This document shows, piece after piece, positions 7,824 to 16,156 of a stretch of DNA of 33,797 nt (within the stretch, counting starts at the first letter, position 1; each line of letters opens with the position of its first letter). This DNA is from Bacteroidaceae bacterium (GTDB lineage Bacteria > Bacteroidota > Bacteroidia > Bacteroidales > Bacteroidaceae): positions 1-33,797 of the forward strand of contig JAFSAT010000042.1 in NCBI GenBank assembly GCA_017442185.1, read 5' to 3'. The notes under the pieces were generated by a model. The model worked only from the letters and a program-made list of their open reading frames with translations. It had not been told where the DNA came from and searched no databases. The translations under genes and the position numbers were made by a program.

Positions 7824-8261
7824 ATGACAGACAACACAAAAAACACCCCTTATAACATCAGGGAAAAAAAAGAGAAGAATGCAGCATATCGTTCATTGAT
7901 AAGAGCAGAATTAGCCGACGAACTTTACGATAGAATATTAAACATAATTGTACTTGAAAAACGTTACAGAGACAAGAATTTCTCGGCAAAAGAACTTGCA
8001 AAAGAATTAGAAACCAACACACGATACATTTCGGCTGTGGTAAATTCCCGCTTCAACACCAACTTCTCTTGTCTGATAAACGAATATCGCATAAAAGAGG
8101 CCATGCACCGACTGCGCGATAAACGCTATGCAAACATGACAATAGAGGAGATAGGCCTATCAGTGGGATTCGCCAACAGACAATCCTTCTACGCCTCATT
8201 CTATCGCATGATGAAAGAGACACCCAACGACTACCGAAAAAAGCCGACAGTAAAAAAATAA
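7824..8261 (+). CDS. Stand-alone AraC-type helix-turn-helix protein
   Basis: A 145-residue protein. After a charged N-terminus (about 1-45), residues about 50-142 form a complete AraC/HTH_18 DNA-binding domain. The first helix-turn-helix covers FSAKELAKELETNTRYISAV. The second covers MTIEEIGLSVGFANRQSFYA, with the family signature GF...SFY..F and the closing P-x-x-Y-R-K. No ligand-binding, receiver or membrane domain is attached, so it is a minimal regulator or a detached output domain. It is followed by an AlkD-like gene 39 nt downstream, probably co-transcribed. The link between an AraC-type protein and alkylation repair recalls Ada, but no Ada-type Cys or methyltransferase residues are present. 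Confidence 0.85.
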   Translation: MTDNTKNTPYNIREKKEKNAAYRSLIRAELADELYDRILNIIVLEKRYRDKNFSAKELAKELETNTRYISAVVNSRFNTNFSCLINEYRIKEAMHRLRDKRYANMTIEEIGLSVGFANRQSFYASFYRMMKETPNDYRKKPTVKK

Positions 8262-8300
8262 ATCACTACGGCTCTGTTGACACACAAGGAAAATCCCAAA

Positions 8301-8930
8301 ATGGAACAAAGCACACACGACAAGATAAAAGAGATAAAGAAAAGCCTGCGCCTGTCGATGAACGGCGTAGTGTCTACTTTGCAACGCAAACAGGGACTAA
8401 ACTATAAAATAAATTTCGGAGTAGAAACCCCGAGACTGAAAGAGACCGCCCGGAGATACGCACAAAACAGAGAACTTGCCGTTGCACTTTGGAGCGAAAA
8501 TATTCGCGAATGTAAAATATTGGCAATACTCCTTATGCCAAAGAGCGACTTCACAGCAACGGATGCAGCCGAGTGGATAGCATCCACCCGTTATACAGAG
8601 ATAGCCGACCAATTATCCATGCACCTGCTGTGCACACTTCCCGATGCAGCCTCGCATGCAGTATCATGGAACGAGCGGAACGAAGGTCTGTTTGCCTATT
8701 GCGGCTTTATGACCCTCTCGCATCTTTTCAGACAAGGAGTCGCCATAGATGAGAGTGTCGAGAATAAATATTTAGAACAAGCAGCCGAAATACTAAACAA
8801 CAATCCGTCGGCAAACAACGTACTCAAAATGTGCGTACACACATCACTGCTCAAATACCTTTCACTCCAAAAAGAGCACACTGCCGACAAGATTATGCAA
8901 AACCCTAAATTAAAACATTTTTTCACCTAA
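8301..8930 (+). CDS. AlkD-like DNA alkylation repair HEAT-repeat protein
   Basis: A 209-residue protein resembling the AlkC/AlkD DNA alkylation repair family: helical HEAT-like repeats, with the block GVETPRLKETARRYAQNRELAVALWSE near residues 40-66, then ILAILLMPKSDF, AAEWIAS and ADQLSMHLL, and GLFAYCGFMTLSHLF around 140-155. AlkD excises N3- and N7-alkylated bases without flipping them. Here the Asp of the catalytic W-xxx-D motif is plausibly present (TEIADQL), but the preceding Trp is not, so glycosylase activity is uncertain. The ATG at 8301 is chosen over an upstream TTG at 8277. It follows the AraC-type gene closely on the same strand. Confidence 0.75.
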   Translation: MEQSTHDKIKEIKKSLRLSMNGVVSTLQRKQGLNYKINFGVETPRLKETARRYAQNRELAVALWSENIRECKILAILLMPKSDFTATDAAEWIASTRYTEIADQLSMHLLCTLPDAASHAVSWNERNEGLFAYCGFMTLSHLFRQGVAIDESVENKYLEQAAEILNNNPSANNVLKMCVHTSLLKYLSLQKEHTADKIMQNPKLKHFFT

Positions 8931-8978
8931 AATTCAATAAAAAGAGAAATAATAAGCAATTATAATATAAAAAAGAGG

Positions 8979-8986
8979 TAACTTTG
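8979..8986 (+). promoter_or_regulatory. -7 box of the fur-purA gene pair
   Basis: TAACTTTG, an exact TAnnTTTG match, 22 nt before the ATG at 9009. No strong -33 box is visible. It is the only promoter-like signal before purA, so both genes probably share it. Confidence 0.5.
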
Positions 8987-9008
8987 CGAGCAACACCTTA
9001 ACAACAAA

Positions 9009-9476
9009 ATGAACAGCGCAAAAGTAGAAGAGACCGTTAGACAGGCTTTCTCGGATTATCTCAAAGAAAACAAGCTAAGACGCACACCGGAGCGCTACGC
9101 CATTTTAGAGGCCATATACTCCATTGAAGACAGCTTCAGCATCGAAGATTTGTTAATGCAGATGGAACAAGGCAAAAAATTTCGTGTCAGCCGTGCTACA
9201 GTATACAATACTCTCACACTGTTGACAAATGCAAACCTTGTGATACACCACCAATTCGGAGCAATATCGAAATACGAAAAATGCTTCAAAAAAGAGATTG
9301 GTTATACAGTGTGCACACAATGCGGCCGGGTAACAGCAATGAACAACGTACTTATAGAAGAAAACATAAAAGCAAACATAAAGAAATTTCATTTGACACA
9401 CTATTCACTATATGTTTACGGCCTGTGCAGCAAATGCCACCGCACGGTTAAACGACGCAGGCAAAAAGCAAAATAA
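9009..9476 (+). CDS. Fur-family regulator lacking the HxH metal-sensing motif
   Basis: A 155-residue Fur-family protein. The winged helix is normal (RTPERYAILEAIYS and the recognition segment FRVSRATVYNTLTLL), as is the dimerisation domain with two Cys pairs, CTQC and CSKC, for structural Zn. In most family members the residues just before the first Cys pair are His-rich (HHxH/HxH, the regulatory metal ligands); here they read KKEIGYTVC with no His. The later FHLTHYSLYVYGLC keeps one His. The gene lies 24 nt before purA and should be co-transcribed with it. The protein is probably still a Zn-stabilised DNA-binding protein, but metal sensing may be altered or lost. Confidence 0.88.
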   Translation: MNSAKVEETVRQAFSDYLKENKLRRTPERYAILEAIYSIEDSFSIEDLLMQMEQGKKFRVSRATVYNTLTLLTNANLVIHHQFGAISKYEKCFKKEIGYTVCTQCGRVTAMNNVLIEENIKANIKKFHLTHYSLYVYGLCSKCHRTVKRRRQKAK

Positions 9477-10769
<1,293 letters not shown>

Positions 10770-10807
10770 AGAGGAACACCCCCTCGGTAAATACAAAAAA
10801 AAGACAA

Positions 10808-10834
10808 GCAGGCATAATCATAAATTCTGCCTGC
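10808..10834 (+). terminator. Terminator-like hairpin after purA
   Basis: A 7-bp GC-rich stem (gcaggca 10808-10814 with tgcctgc 10828-10834) around a 13-nt loop, followed by a short T-rich run. It lies 38 nt after the purA stop and 36 nt before the next start codon. Confidence 0.55.
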
Positions 10835-10869
10835 ACGTTTTATAGATATAACTCTAAACAATAAGCAAT

Positions 10870-11622
10870 ATGACAACATTATCATTACTCACTGTTTTTG
10901 CCCAAGCAAACGTGGGATATTCAAGCAGCAGTGCAGGATACAATTTCACATACATAATACTGTTTTTGGGAATAGCCATCTTAAGCTATCTGGTACAATG
11001 GAACTTGAACAGCAAATTCAAGAAATTCTCAAAAATGCCATTAGGCAATGGAATGACCGGTCGCGACATAGCCATAAAAATGTTACACGACAACGGAATA
11101 TATGATGTAACTGTAACAAGCACCCCCGGGCAATTGACCGACCATTATAACCCCACCAACAAGACCGTAAATCTGAGCGAAGGGGTTTACAATTCCACAA
11201 GCATCGCCGCAGCAGCCGTTGCTGCACACGAATGTGGACACGCCGTGCAACACGCAAAAGCATACGCTCCACTGCAGATGCGCTCAAAATTAGTGCCCAT
11301 AGTATCTTTTGCCTCAAACTGGATTACATGGATACTGCTCATCGGAATAATTACAGTACAATCATTCCCCGGCATATTGTTGGCAGGAATCGTACTGTTT
11401 GCAACAACCACACTGTTCAGTTTCGTAACCCTGCCTGTTGAAATAGATGCCAGCCGCAGAGCACTTGCATGGCTTTCGTCGGCAGGAATAACAAACAACA
11501 GCAACTATCCCGCAGCAAGCAGCGCTTTACGCTCGGCAGCATATACATACGTGGTTGCAGCGCTATCATCATTGGCAACACTTATATACTACATAATGAT
11601 ATATCTTGGCAGACGCGATTGA
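10870..11622 (+). CDS. YugP-like zinc-dependent membrane metallopeptidase
   Basis: A 250-residue integral membrane protein of the putative neutral zinc metallopeptidase (YugP) family. An N-terminal membrane segment (about 25-44) is followed by a cytoplasmic loop. The zinc motif HECGH (HEXXH form) is at residues 120-124 in AAHECGHAVQHAKAY, then two or three membrane segments (about 143-190) and the downstream acidic residue in LPVEIDASRRAL that may be the third ligand. A last hydrophobic helix lies near 225-245. Substrates of this family are not established; a membrane-embedded active site is inferred. It is followed by hisS after 24 nt on the same strand, so the two are probably co-transcribed. 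Confidence 0.9.
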   Translation: MTTLSLLTVFAQANVGYSSSSAGYNFTYIILFLGIAILSYLVQWNLNSKFKKFSKMPLGNGMTGRDIAIKMLHDNGIYDVTVTSTPGQLTDHYNPTNKTVNLSEGVYNSTSIAAAAVAAHECGHAVQHAKAYAPLQMRSKLVPIVSFASNWITWILLIGIITVQSFPGILLAGIVLFATTTLFSFVTLPVEIDASRRALAWLSSAGITNNSNYPAASSALRSAAYTYVVAALSSLATLIYYIMIYLGRRD

Positions 11623-11646
11623 GCAACTGCCCTAAAAACATAAAAA

Positions 11647-13011
11647 ATGGCACAAAAACCATCAATACCAAAGGGAACACGCGACTTCTCACCCATTGAG
11701 ATGTCCAAAAGAAACTACATATTCGACACAATACGAGAGGCCTTTCAGCTATTCGGATTCAGACAGATTGAAACCCCGGCAATGGAAAATCTGAGCACAC
11801 TGATGGGAAAATATGGCGAAGAGGGCGACAAGCTTCTATTTAAAATACAAAATTCAGGCGATTACTTTCGCGGCATCAGCGACGAGGAGCTGCTCAGTCG
11901 CAACGCCTCCGGGTTAGCATCAAAATTCTGCGAGAAAGGGTTGCGCTACGACCTTACCGTCCCATTTGCACGCTACGTAGTGATGCACCGCGACGAACTG
12001 ACCTTTCCGTTTAAACGCTACCAGATACAACCGGTGTGGCGTGCCGACCGTCCGCAGAAGGGACGCTACCGCGAATTTTACCAATGCGATGCAGATATAA
12101 TTGGTAACGACTCACTTTTGAACGAGGTAGAACTGATACAGCTCATAGACCACGTATTCGGCAAGTTAGGTATTCGCGTAGCAATCAAGCTCAACAATCG
12201 CAAGATACTCTCCGGAATAGCCGAGGTAATTGGCGAACCCGACAAGATAATAGATATAACCGTTGCCATAGACAAGCTCGACAAAATAGGCCTTGACGGA
12301 GTAACAGCCGAACTTCGAGAGAAAGGCATAAGCAACGAGGCAATAGAGAAACTTATGCCTATATTGCAATCGCAAGGCAACAACAGCCAAAAACTCGATA
12401 CAATAGCAGAAGTACTCAAGGGCAATGCAGTTGGCGAAAAAGGTGTAGAGGAGACAAAATTCATCCTAAACGCAACAGCCTTGCTTACAATAAAGAGCGA
12501 GGTTGAGCTTGACCTCACCCTTGCACGCGGCCTAAACTACTACACAGGTGCCATACTCGAAGTAAAAGCCTTAGATGTGGCAATAGGCAGCATAAGCGGC
12601 GGCGGACGATACGACAATCTCACAGGAGTATTCGGGCTAAACGGTGTAAGCGGTGTTGGAATATCATTCGGTGCCGACCGTATATATGATGTAATGAACC
12701 AATTGGAGCTGTACCCCCAAGAATCAATGCTCAACACACAGGTTATGTTCGTAAACTTCGGAGACAGAGAGGCCATGCACAGCCTGTCACTTATAGCACA
12801 ATTGAGAGCAGCCGGAATTTCGGCGGAACTATACCCAAGCTGCGAAAAGATGAAAAAGCAGATGGGATATGCAAACAGCAATAACATACCCTATGTAGCC
12901 ATTATTGGCGAGACCGAGATGCAAGAAAACACAATAGCCCTGAAAAACATGACATCCGGCGAGCAAAACAGCATCTGCATCGAAGAATTGATAGAAATGT
13001 TGAAAGCATAA
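11647..13011 (+). CDS. hisS: Histidine--tRNA ligase
   Basis: A 454-residue class II aminoacyl-tRNA synthetase that charges tRNA-His in the cytoplasm. Motif 1 is in the N-terminal part ([12 protein letters not shown]). Motif 2 is [22 protein letters not shown] with its Arg residues near 138-146. The histidine-specific [14 protein letters not shown] block is near 296-309. Motif 3 is [15 protein letters not shown] with its Arg near 350. A C-terminal anticodon-binding domain (about 365-454) starts with VMFVNFGD. Length is typical of the Bacteroidota form. A long hairpin terminator follows 39 nt after the stop. Confidence 0.97.
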   Translation: MAQKPSIPKGTRDFSPIEMSKRNYIFDTIREAFQLFGFRQIETPAMENLSTLMGKYGEEGDKLLFKIQNSGDYFRGISDEELLSRNASGLASKFCEKGLRYDLTVPFARYVVMHRDELTFPFKRYQIQPVWRADRPQKGRYREFYQCDADIIGNDSLLNEVELIQLIDHVFGKLGIRVAIKLNNRKILSGIAEVIGEPDKIIDITVAIDKLDKIGLDGVTAELREKGISNEAIEKLMPILQSQGNNSQKLDTIAEVLKGNAVGEKGVEETKFILNATALLTIKSEVELDLTLARGLNYYTGAILEVKALDVAIGSISGGGRYDNLTGVFGLNGVSGVGISFGADRIYDVMNQLELYPQESMLNTQVMFVNFGDREAMHSLSLIAQLRAAGISAELYPSCEKMKKQMGYANSNNIPYVAIIGETEMQENTIALKNMTSGEQNSICIEELIEMLKA

Positions 13012-13050
13012 AAGCAGAGGCCTGTAAAATCAGGAAAAAAGCAAAGATAC

Positions 13051-13097
13051 TCAGTTCCCTCTAAAAGTCTGTATATAAAACTTTTAGAAGGAACTGA
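13051..13097 (+). terminator. hisS terminator hairpin
   Basis: A 17-bp stem with a single mismatch (13051-13067 with 13081-13097, tcagttcc...ctaaaag and its complement) around a 13-nt AT-rich loop, followed by a T-rich stretch. It ends the hisS transcript just before the mobile-element copy at 13147. Confidence 0.75.
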
Positions 13098-13146
13098 ATT
13101 TTATACTTACACAATCACAAATTATAAAAGTCAAACAGATTTATAA

Positions 13147-13337
13147 GAAGCTGTTTAAATTTATAAAAAAAGTTTTCTTAAGAGAAACAGTATTGTCTGT
13201 TTCGCCATTTTTTATATTCTATACTGTCTGTATATCTCTTTTTCTTGGTTGCATAGCTCGCCATTCGCCCTTAAAGAATAAACAAACATCCTATTTTTGC
13301 TCTATAAAAAAACAGTGATATAAATTTAAACATTTCC
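13147..13337 (+). mobile_element. Short non-coding mobile element, copy A
   Basis: A 191-bp element beginning GAAGCTGTTTAAATTTATA and ending in a decayed version of the complementary end (aaatttaaacatttcc). The inner sequence shares long blocks with the other copies: an N-rich left part like copy C (ttcttaa.agaaac.gtattgt.tgtttc), the word cattttttatattc, and the right-hand acatcctatttttgctctata. There is no open frame. The left flank is TAA; the right flank (TTA) does not match, perhaps because that end has mutated. It lies between the hisS terminator and the promoter of the next gene. Confidence 0.85.
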
Positions 13338-13356
13338 TTAAATAATCACACAAAAA

Positions 13357-13388
13357 TTTGGTTTATTTTATAAACTACTTTATATTTG
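13357..13388 (+). promoter_or_regulatory. Bacteroidota-type promoter of the membrane protein/regulator pair
   Basis: TTTG at 13357-13360 and TATATTTG at 13381-13388 are separated by 20 nt, an excellent match to the -33/-7 consensus. It lies just right of mobile-element copy A and drives the two overlapping genes at 13459 and 14124. Confidence 0.75.
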
Positions 13389-13458
13389 CATCAAATATCT
13401 GTAATACCGGTAAAACAGATATATAAAACCGATGTTAAATATAAATAAAAATTCAACT

Positions 13459-14139
13459 ATGGAAGAAAGAAAACTTAACGAGGCCGAGAGCCTGAAACTA
13501 ATCACAACAATGATTCAAGAGACACGCATGAACCTTCAAAGAGACTGCGGCACTCCCTTTCTGATATGGGGATATGCAACTGTCTTTATATCCCTGCTCC
13601 AAGCATCACTTATATACATTCTTCGCGAAGAAAACATCTTATTCGTCGGCTACACATGGTTTATTCTGCCTGTGGTAGGTTGGATAGGAATGTTGCTGTT
13701 CAACCGCAAAAAGCATAAAACAGGGGCACGCAACTACATCGAGCGCACGATTACAGGGGTGTGGATTGTTCTAAGCATCTCGTTTCTGTGGATATTGGCA
13801 GGCAATCTGTTAAAAAACGCAGATATTCTATACTTCACCGTTCTTATCATGGGTATAGGAACAGTAATCTCAGGCATTGCCATACAAGATAGAAGCACCA
13901 TAATCTGTGGAGCAATCGCCATGCTGTCGGCATTCCTGTTTCCACTCTACGAAGCTATAGTCTTCAGCTTTGCTCACGATGGTTCACTGATGTTATTCGG
14001 CTCGGAGCCAAGCACAGATTTATTAAAGATTAATTATGCAGCAAAATGTATTATCTTTGCAACGATATTCATTGTGATGATGATTATACCCGGACACATC
14101 CTCAACCATAAATATAACCGCCGATGTTCAAAGAACTGA
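13459..14139 (+). CDS. Six-TM membrane protein paired with a winged-helix regulator
   Basis: A 226-residue protein with a charged N-terminal helix (MEERKLNEAESLKLITTMIQ) and about six membrane segments near residues 33-52, 60-78, 97-120, 126-146, 149-172 and 196-218. No catalytic motif is recognised. The ATG at 13459 is preferred because the conserved-looking charged helix starts there; an in-frame ATG at 13432 would add nine polar residues and is also possible. The gene overlaps the start of the winged-helix regulator by 16 bp, so the two are translationally coupled. In Bacteroidota such pairs are common, and the regulator presumably controls the membrane protein, but the function is unknown. 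Confidence 0.75.
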   Translation: MEERKLNEAESLKLITTMIQETRMNLQRDCGTPFLIWGYATVFISLLQASLIYILREENILFVGYTWFILPVVGWIGMLLFNRKKHKTGARNYIERTITGVWIVLSISFLWILAGNLLKNADILYFTVLIMGIGTVISGIAIQDRSTIICGAIAMLSAFLFPLYEAIVFSFAHDGSLMLFGSEPSTDLLKINYAAKCIIFATIFIVMMIIPGHILNHKYNRRCSKN

Positions 14140-14408
14140 ATCCACTGCTGCACTCCGAACTACGCCTTGCCATAATATCCACTCTCATTGGATTGGAAAG
14201 TGCCGATTTTGTGTTTTTACGTAAACAAACAGGAGCTACGGCCGGCAATCTGAGTGTGCAGATTGAGAAACTAAATAAAGCGGGCTACATTGCTGTGGAG
14301 AAAAGTTTCAAAGGGAAGATGCCCCACACAACCTGCATGATAACAGATGAGGGACGCAGGGCGTTTGAAGATTATGTCGATGCAATTAAAAGTTATATAG
14401 GCTCATAA
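14124..14408 (+). CDS. Small winged-helix transcriptional regulator
   Basis: A 94-residue winged-helix protein of the HTH_34/MarR-like type. ELRLAIISTLIGLESADFVFL is the first helix pair, TGATAGNLSVQIEKLNKAGY contains the recognition helix, and EKSFKGKMPHTTCMITDEGRRAF is the wing and following strand, typical of this family. There is no effector domain, so it probably acts as a dimer. It starts inside the end of the upstream membrane-protein gene (16-bp overlap) and its stop codon lies inside the following terminator stem. Autoregulation of the promoter at 13357-13388 is plausible but not shown. Confidence 0.88.
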   Translation: MFKELNPLLHSELRLAIISTLIGLESADFVFLRKQTGATAGNLSVQIEKLNKAGYIAVEKSFKGKMPHTTCMITDEGRRAFEDYVDAIKSYIGS

Positions 14409-14445
14409 AAACAGATGGCTCATTACATGAGCCATCTGTTTTTAT
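14405..14445. terminator. Bidirectional terminator between convergent genes
   Basis: A perfect 19-bp stem (14405-14423 with 14427-14445) with a 3-nt loop, ending in a T run on each strand. It overlaps the TAA of the winged-helix gene and lies 4 nt beyond the stop of the convergent DUF4878 gene, so it can terminate both. Confidence 0.88.
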
Positions 14446-14449
14446 CTCA

Positions 14450-14863
14450 TCAATGCCAAACTCCGTGGTCGCCATCAACTTTCCATCGGCCATCCACCAC
14501 AAGCAGTTTCACCTTTATCTGAACATTCTGCCCTGCCGGATTCTTACCTGCGAGCAGAACCTCGGCTGTTTCACCGTCAACTTTCTCCTCTACCACAGAG
14601 TACGAAGGATTATACCCCTTTGTACTCTCCTTATATTGCTGAGACGCCACCATCATATCGACCCATTCATTAAATACATCACGTTGCACCTCGTCGCTGA
14701 TATATATATTATCCTTGATTACCTGAGCATTGCCCGAAGTGATTGAGGAGAACAGAAGCACAGCCGTTTCTCCCGGATTGTTAGCAACCGTCACTGCAGA
14801 TTTTCCGCAACCCGAAAGAGAGAACAGTGTAAAAAGAGTAATAACAGATAGATAGTTTTTCAT
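14450..14863 (-). CDS. DUF4878-like lipoprotein
   Basis: A 137-residue lipoprotein with lipobox LSGC (Cys19). The mature part fits the DUF4878/NTF2-like fold: a first helix after NNPGETAVLLFSSI, a middle helix around RDVFNEWVDMMVASQQY, then beta strands YSVVEEKVDGETAEVLLAGK and VQIKVKLLVVDGRWKVDGD, ending in the typical W-K-V-D. Such proteins are small secreted folds of unknown role. The start codon lies only 8 nt from mobile-element copy B, so its own promoter would have to be inside the element, or it is read through from the acetyltransferase gene upstream (15131-15994). Confidence 0.8.
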   Translation of the reverse strand: MKNYLSVITLFTLFSLSGCGKSAVTVANNPGETAVLLFSSITSGNAQVIKDNIYISDEVQRDVFNEWVDMMVASQQYKESTKGYNPSYSVVEEKVDGETAEVLLAGKNPAGQNVQIKVKLLVVDGRWKVDGDHGVWH

Positions 14864-14871
14864 TATATTAA

Positions 14872-15062
14872 TAAACTGTTTAAATTTCTAATAAAAGTTT
14901 TTCTTATATCGGAAGCCGTTATTTTGTTGTTTTTTATATTCCAAAAATGTCTGTTTTTCTTCTTTTTCTCCGTTACGTAGCCCACTACGCGCACACGAAT
15001 AAATAATAAACATCCTATTTTTGCTCTATAAAAAACTTAACTATATAAATTTAAACAGCTTC
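14872..15062 (+). mobile_element. Short non-coding mobile element, copy B
   Basis: A 191-bp element. The right end aaatttaaacagcttc is intact; the left end has decayed to taaactgtttaaattt. The inner sequence is nearly the same as copy D read in reverse: aaaagtttttcttatat, cggaagccgttatttt, the small hairpin cgtag-ccca-ctacg, and acatcctatttttgctctat. There is no open frame. It separates the acetyltransferase gene from the DUF4878 gene and abuts the start of the latter. Confidence 0.9.
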
Positions 15063-15109
15063 AAATATTTTACCTGCGAAATTAGTAATAATATTCCGGT
15101 TGGCAATAA

Positions 15110-15130
15110 GAAGCTGTTTAAATTTTTATA
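15110..15130 (+). mobile_element. Solo terminal repeat of the same element family
   Basis: GAAGCTGTTTAAATTT followed by TTATA matches the left end of the element family and is preceded by TAA, the flank also seen at copies A and D. No second end or inner sequence follows, because the stop codon of the acetyltransferase gene begins at 15133/15131. It is either the remnant of another insertion or of a rearrangement involving copy B 47 bp away. Confidence 0.7.
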
Positions 15131-15994
15131 TCACACATCGAGCAACAACTGCATCGAGACCTCAGCCGGAAATATACCATTCAAACTATAAGCCATTGCA
15201 TATGGAACAGCTCCCAAAGGGGCAGACCTGCGGCACTGAATAAAATCGACATTCAGGAGCAGGCAAAGACGCTGAAAAAGGCAGCTGCGTGCATCACTTT
15301 TCTTTGAATACTCGGCAATGATAAGCGGAACTTTGCCGCTATCGACAACGAATGCGAGGGCCGAGACCGCATCACCATCCCTCAACACATACAATCCGCC
15401 ACCCGACATTTCACAACTTAAGATGTTAAGGGTAATACTCTCGCGAGAATGAAGAACAGAAGCAACAGACTCTTTTGCACATGATAGTATGAAGGAGTAA
15501 ATCTCATCGGTTAGGAGATGCTCCTTGACCAACGAACAACACTGCATTTGAATATCCATGAGACGCTCCACCACCTCGTCATCATACCACGCACAAACAT
15601 TATATCCCAAACGGGCGTAATAGTGAAACAGCCACCCATCACTCGGTACAAGGAATGTTGCTGCATACCCCTGCAAACGAAGATTATCATGAACATATTG
15701 CATAAGGTGCCGCATACACCCATTTCCGGCAAAATCAGCGGCAGTTGCCACTGCATATATATAAGCCGCAGGAATCTCACGCCCCCTGTGCCATATTCTA
15801 TATGGCAAAGCAAATAGCATCGACACCAGTCGCCCGTCGGCAGTGAGGGTGTGCAGGTGGTGTTCGGCATCTGCCAAAGAGAAAAAATGGCTGATAAAAG
15901 CATCATCATCGCCAAAAGTTTCAATCCACAGACGACGCACCTGAGGGACAATAACAGCAAAGTCCACAGCATTATACAGCAAGTTACACAACAT
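15131..15994 (-). CDS. GNAT-family N-acetyltransferase
   Basis: A 287-residue protein whose first half (about residues 10-150) has the GNAT fold: RRLWIETFGDDDAFISHFF at the start, the beta strand GRLVSMLFALPYRI, the acetyl-CoA-binding region around IYAVATAADFAGNGCMRHLM, and the late strand block AATFLVPSDGWLFHYYARLGY. The usual Arg/Gln of the pyrophosphate loop (Q/R-x-x-G-x-G/A) is replaced, leaving AGNG. The second half (about 155-287) is a separate domain, somewhat like the larger Eis-type acetyltransferases but shorter. The substrate is unknown. It is divergent from pta and followed downstream by a solo element end, copy B and the DUF4878 gene. Confidence 0.82.
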   Translation of the reverse strand: MLCNLLYNAVDFAVIVPQVRRLWIETFGDDDAFISHFFSLADAEHHLHTLTADGRLVSMLFALPYRIWHRGREIPAAYIYAVATAADFAGNGCMRHLMQYVHDNLRLQGYAATFLVPSDGWLFHYYARLGYNVCAWYDDEVVERLMDIQMQCCSLVKEHLLTDEIYSFILSCAKESVASVLHSRESITLNILSCEMSGGGLYVLRDGDAVSALAFVVDSGKVPLIIAEYSKKSDARSCLFQRLCLLLNVDFIQCRRSAPLGAVPYAMAYSLNGIFPAEVSMQLLLDV

Positions 15995-16042
15995 TATAAA
16001 CAGAAATAAGAATTATACTCGGCAAATTTAGATAAAAATACT

Positions 16043-16050
16043 TATCTTTG
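16043..16050 (+). promoter_or_regulatory. -7 box of the pta-ackA unit
   Basis: TATCTTTG matches TAnnTTTG exactly, about 106 nt before the pta ATG, leaving a leader of about 100 nt. No convincing -33 box lies 19-20 nt upstream. I see no riboswitch-like fold in the leader. Confidence 0.5.
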
Positions 16051-16156
16051 CGTCGGATATTCCAAACAATATCATCAGCAAGTAAATGCCTGCGAGATAA
16101 CATCCCACAGACATCGTTCAAGAGAAAAAAGAACAACACTAATAAATTTTAAAACA

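Noticed and set aside
7824..8930. AraC-type gene plus AlkD-like gene as an Ada-type adaptive response operon
   Set aside because: No methyl-acceptor Cys or methyltransferase domain is present in either protein, so only the positional link remains; it is kept as a lower-interest finding.
16051..16156. Riboswitch in the pta leader
   Set aside because: The roughly 100-nt leader shows no conserved riboswitch core or strong nested hairpins.
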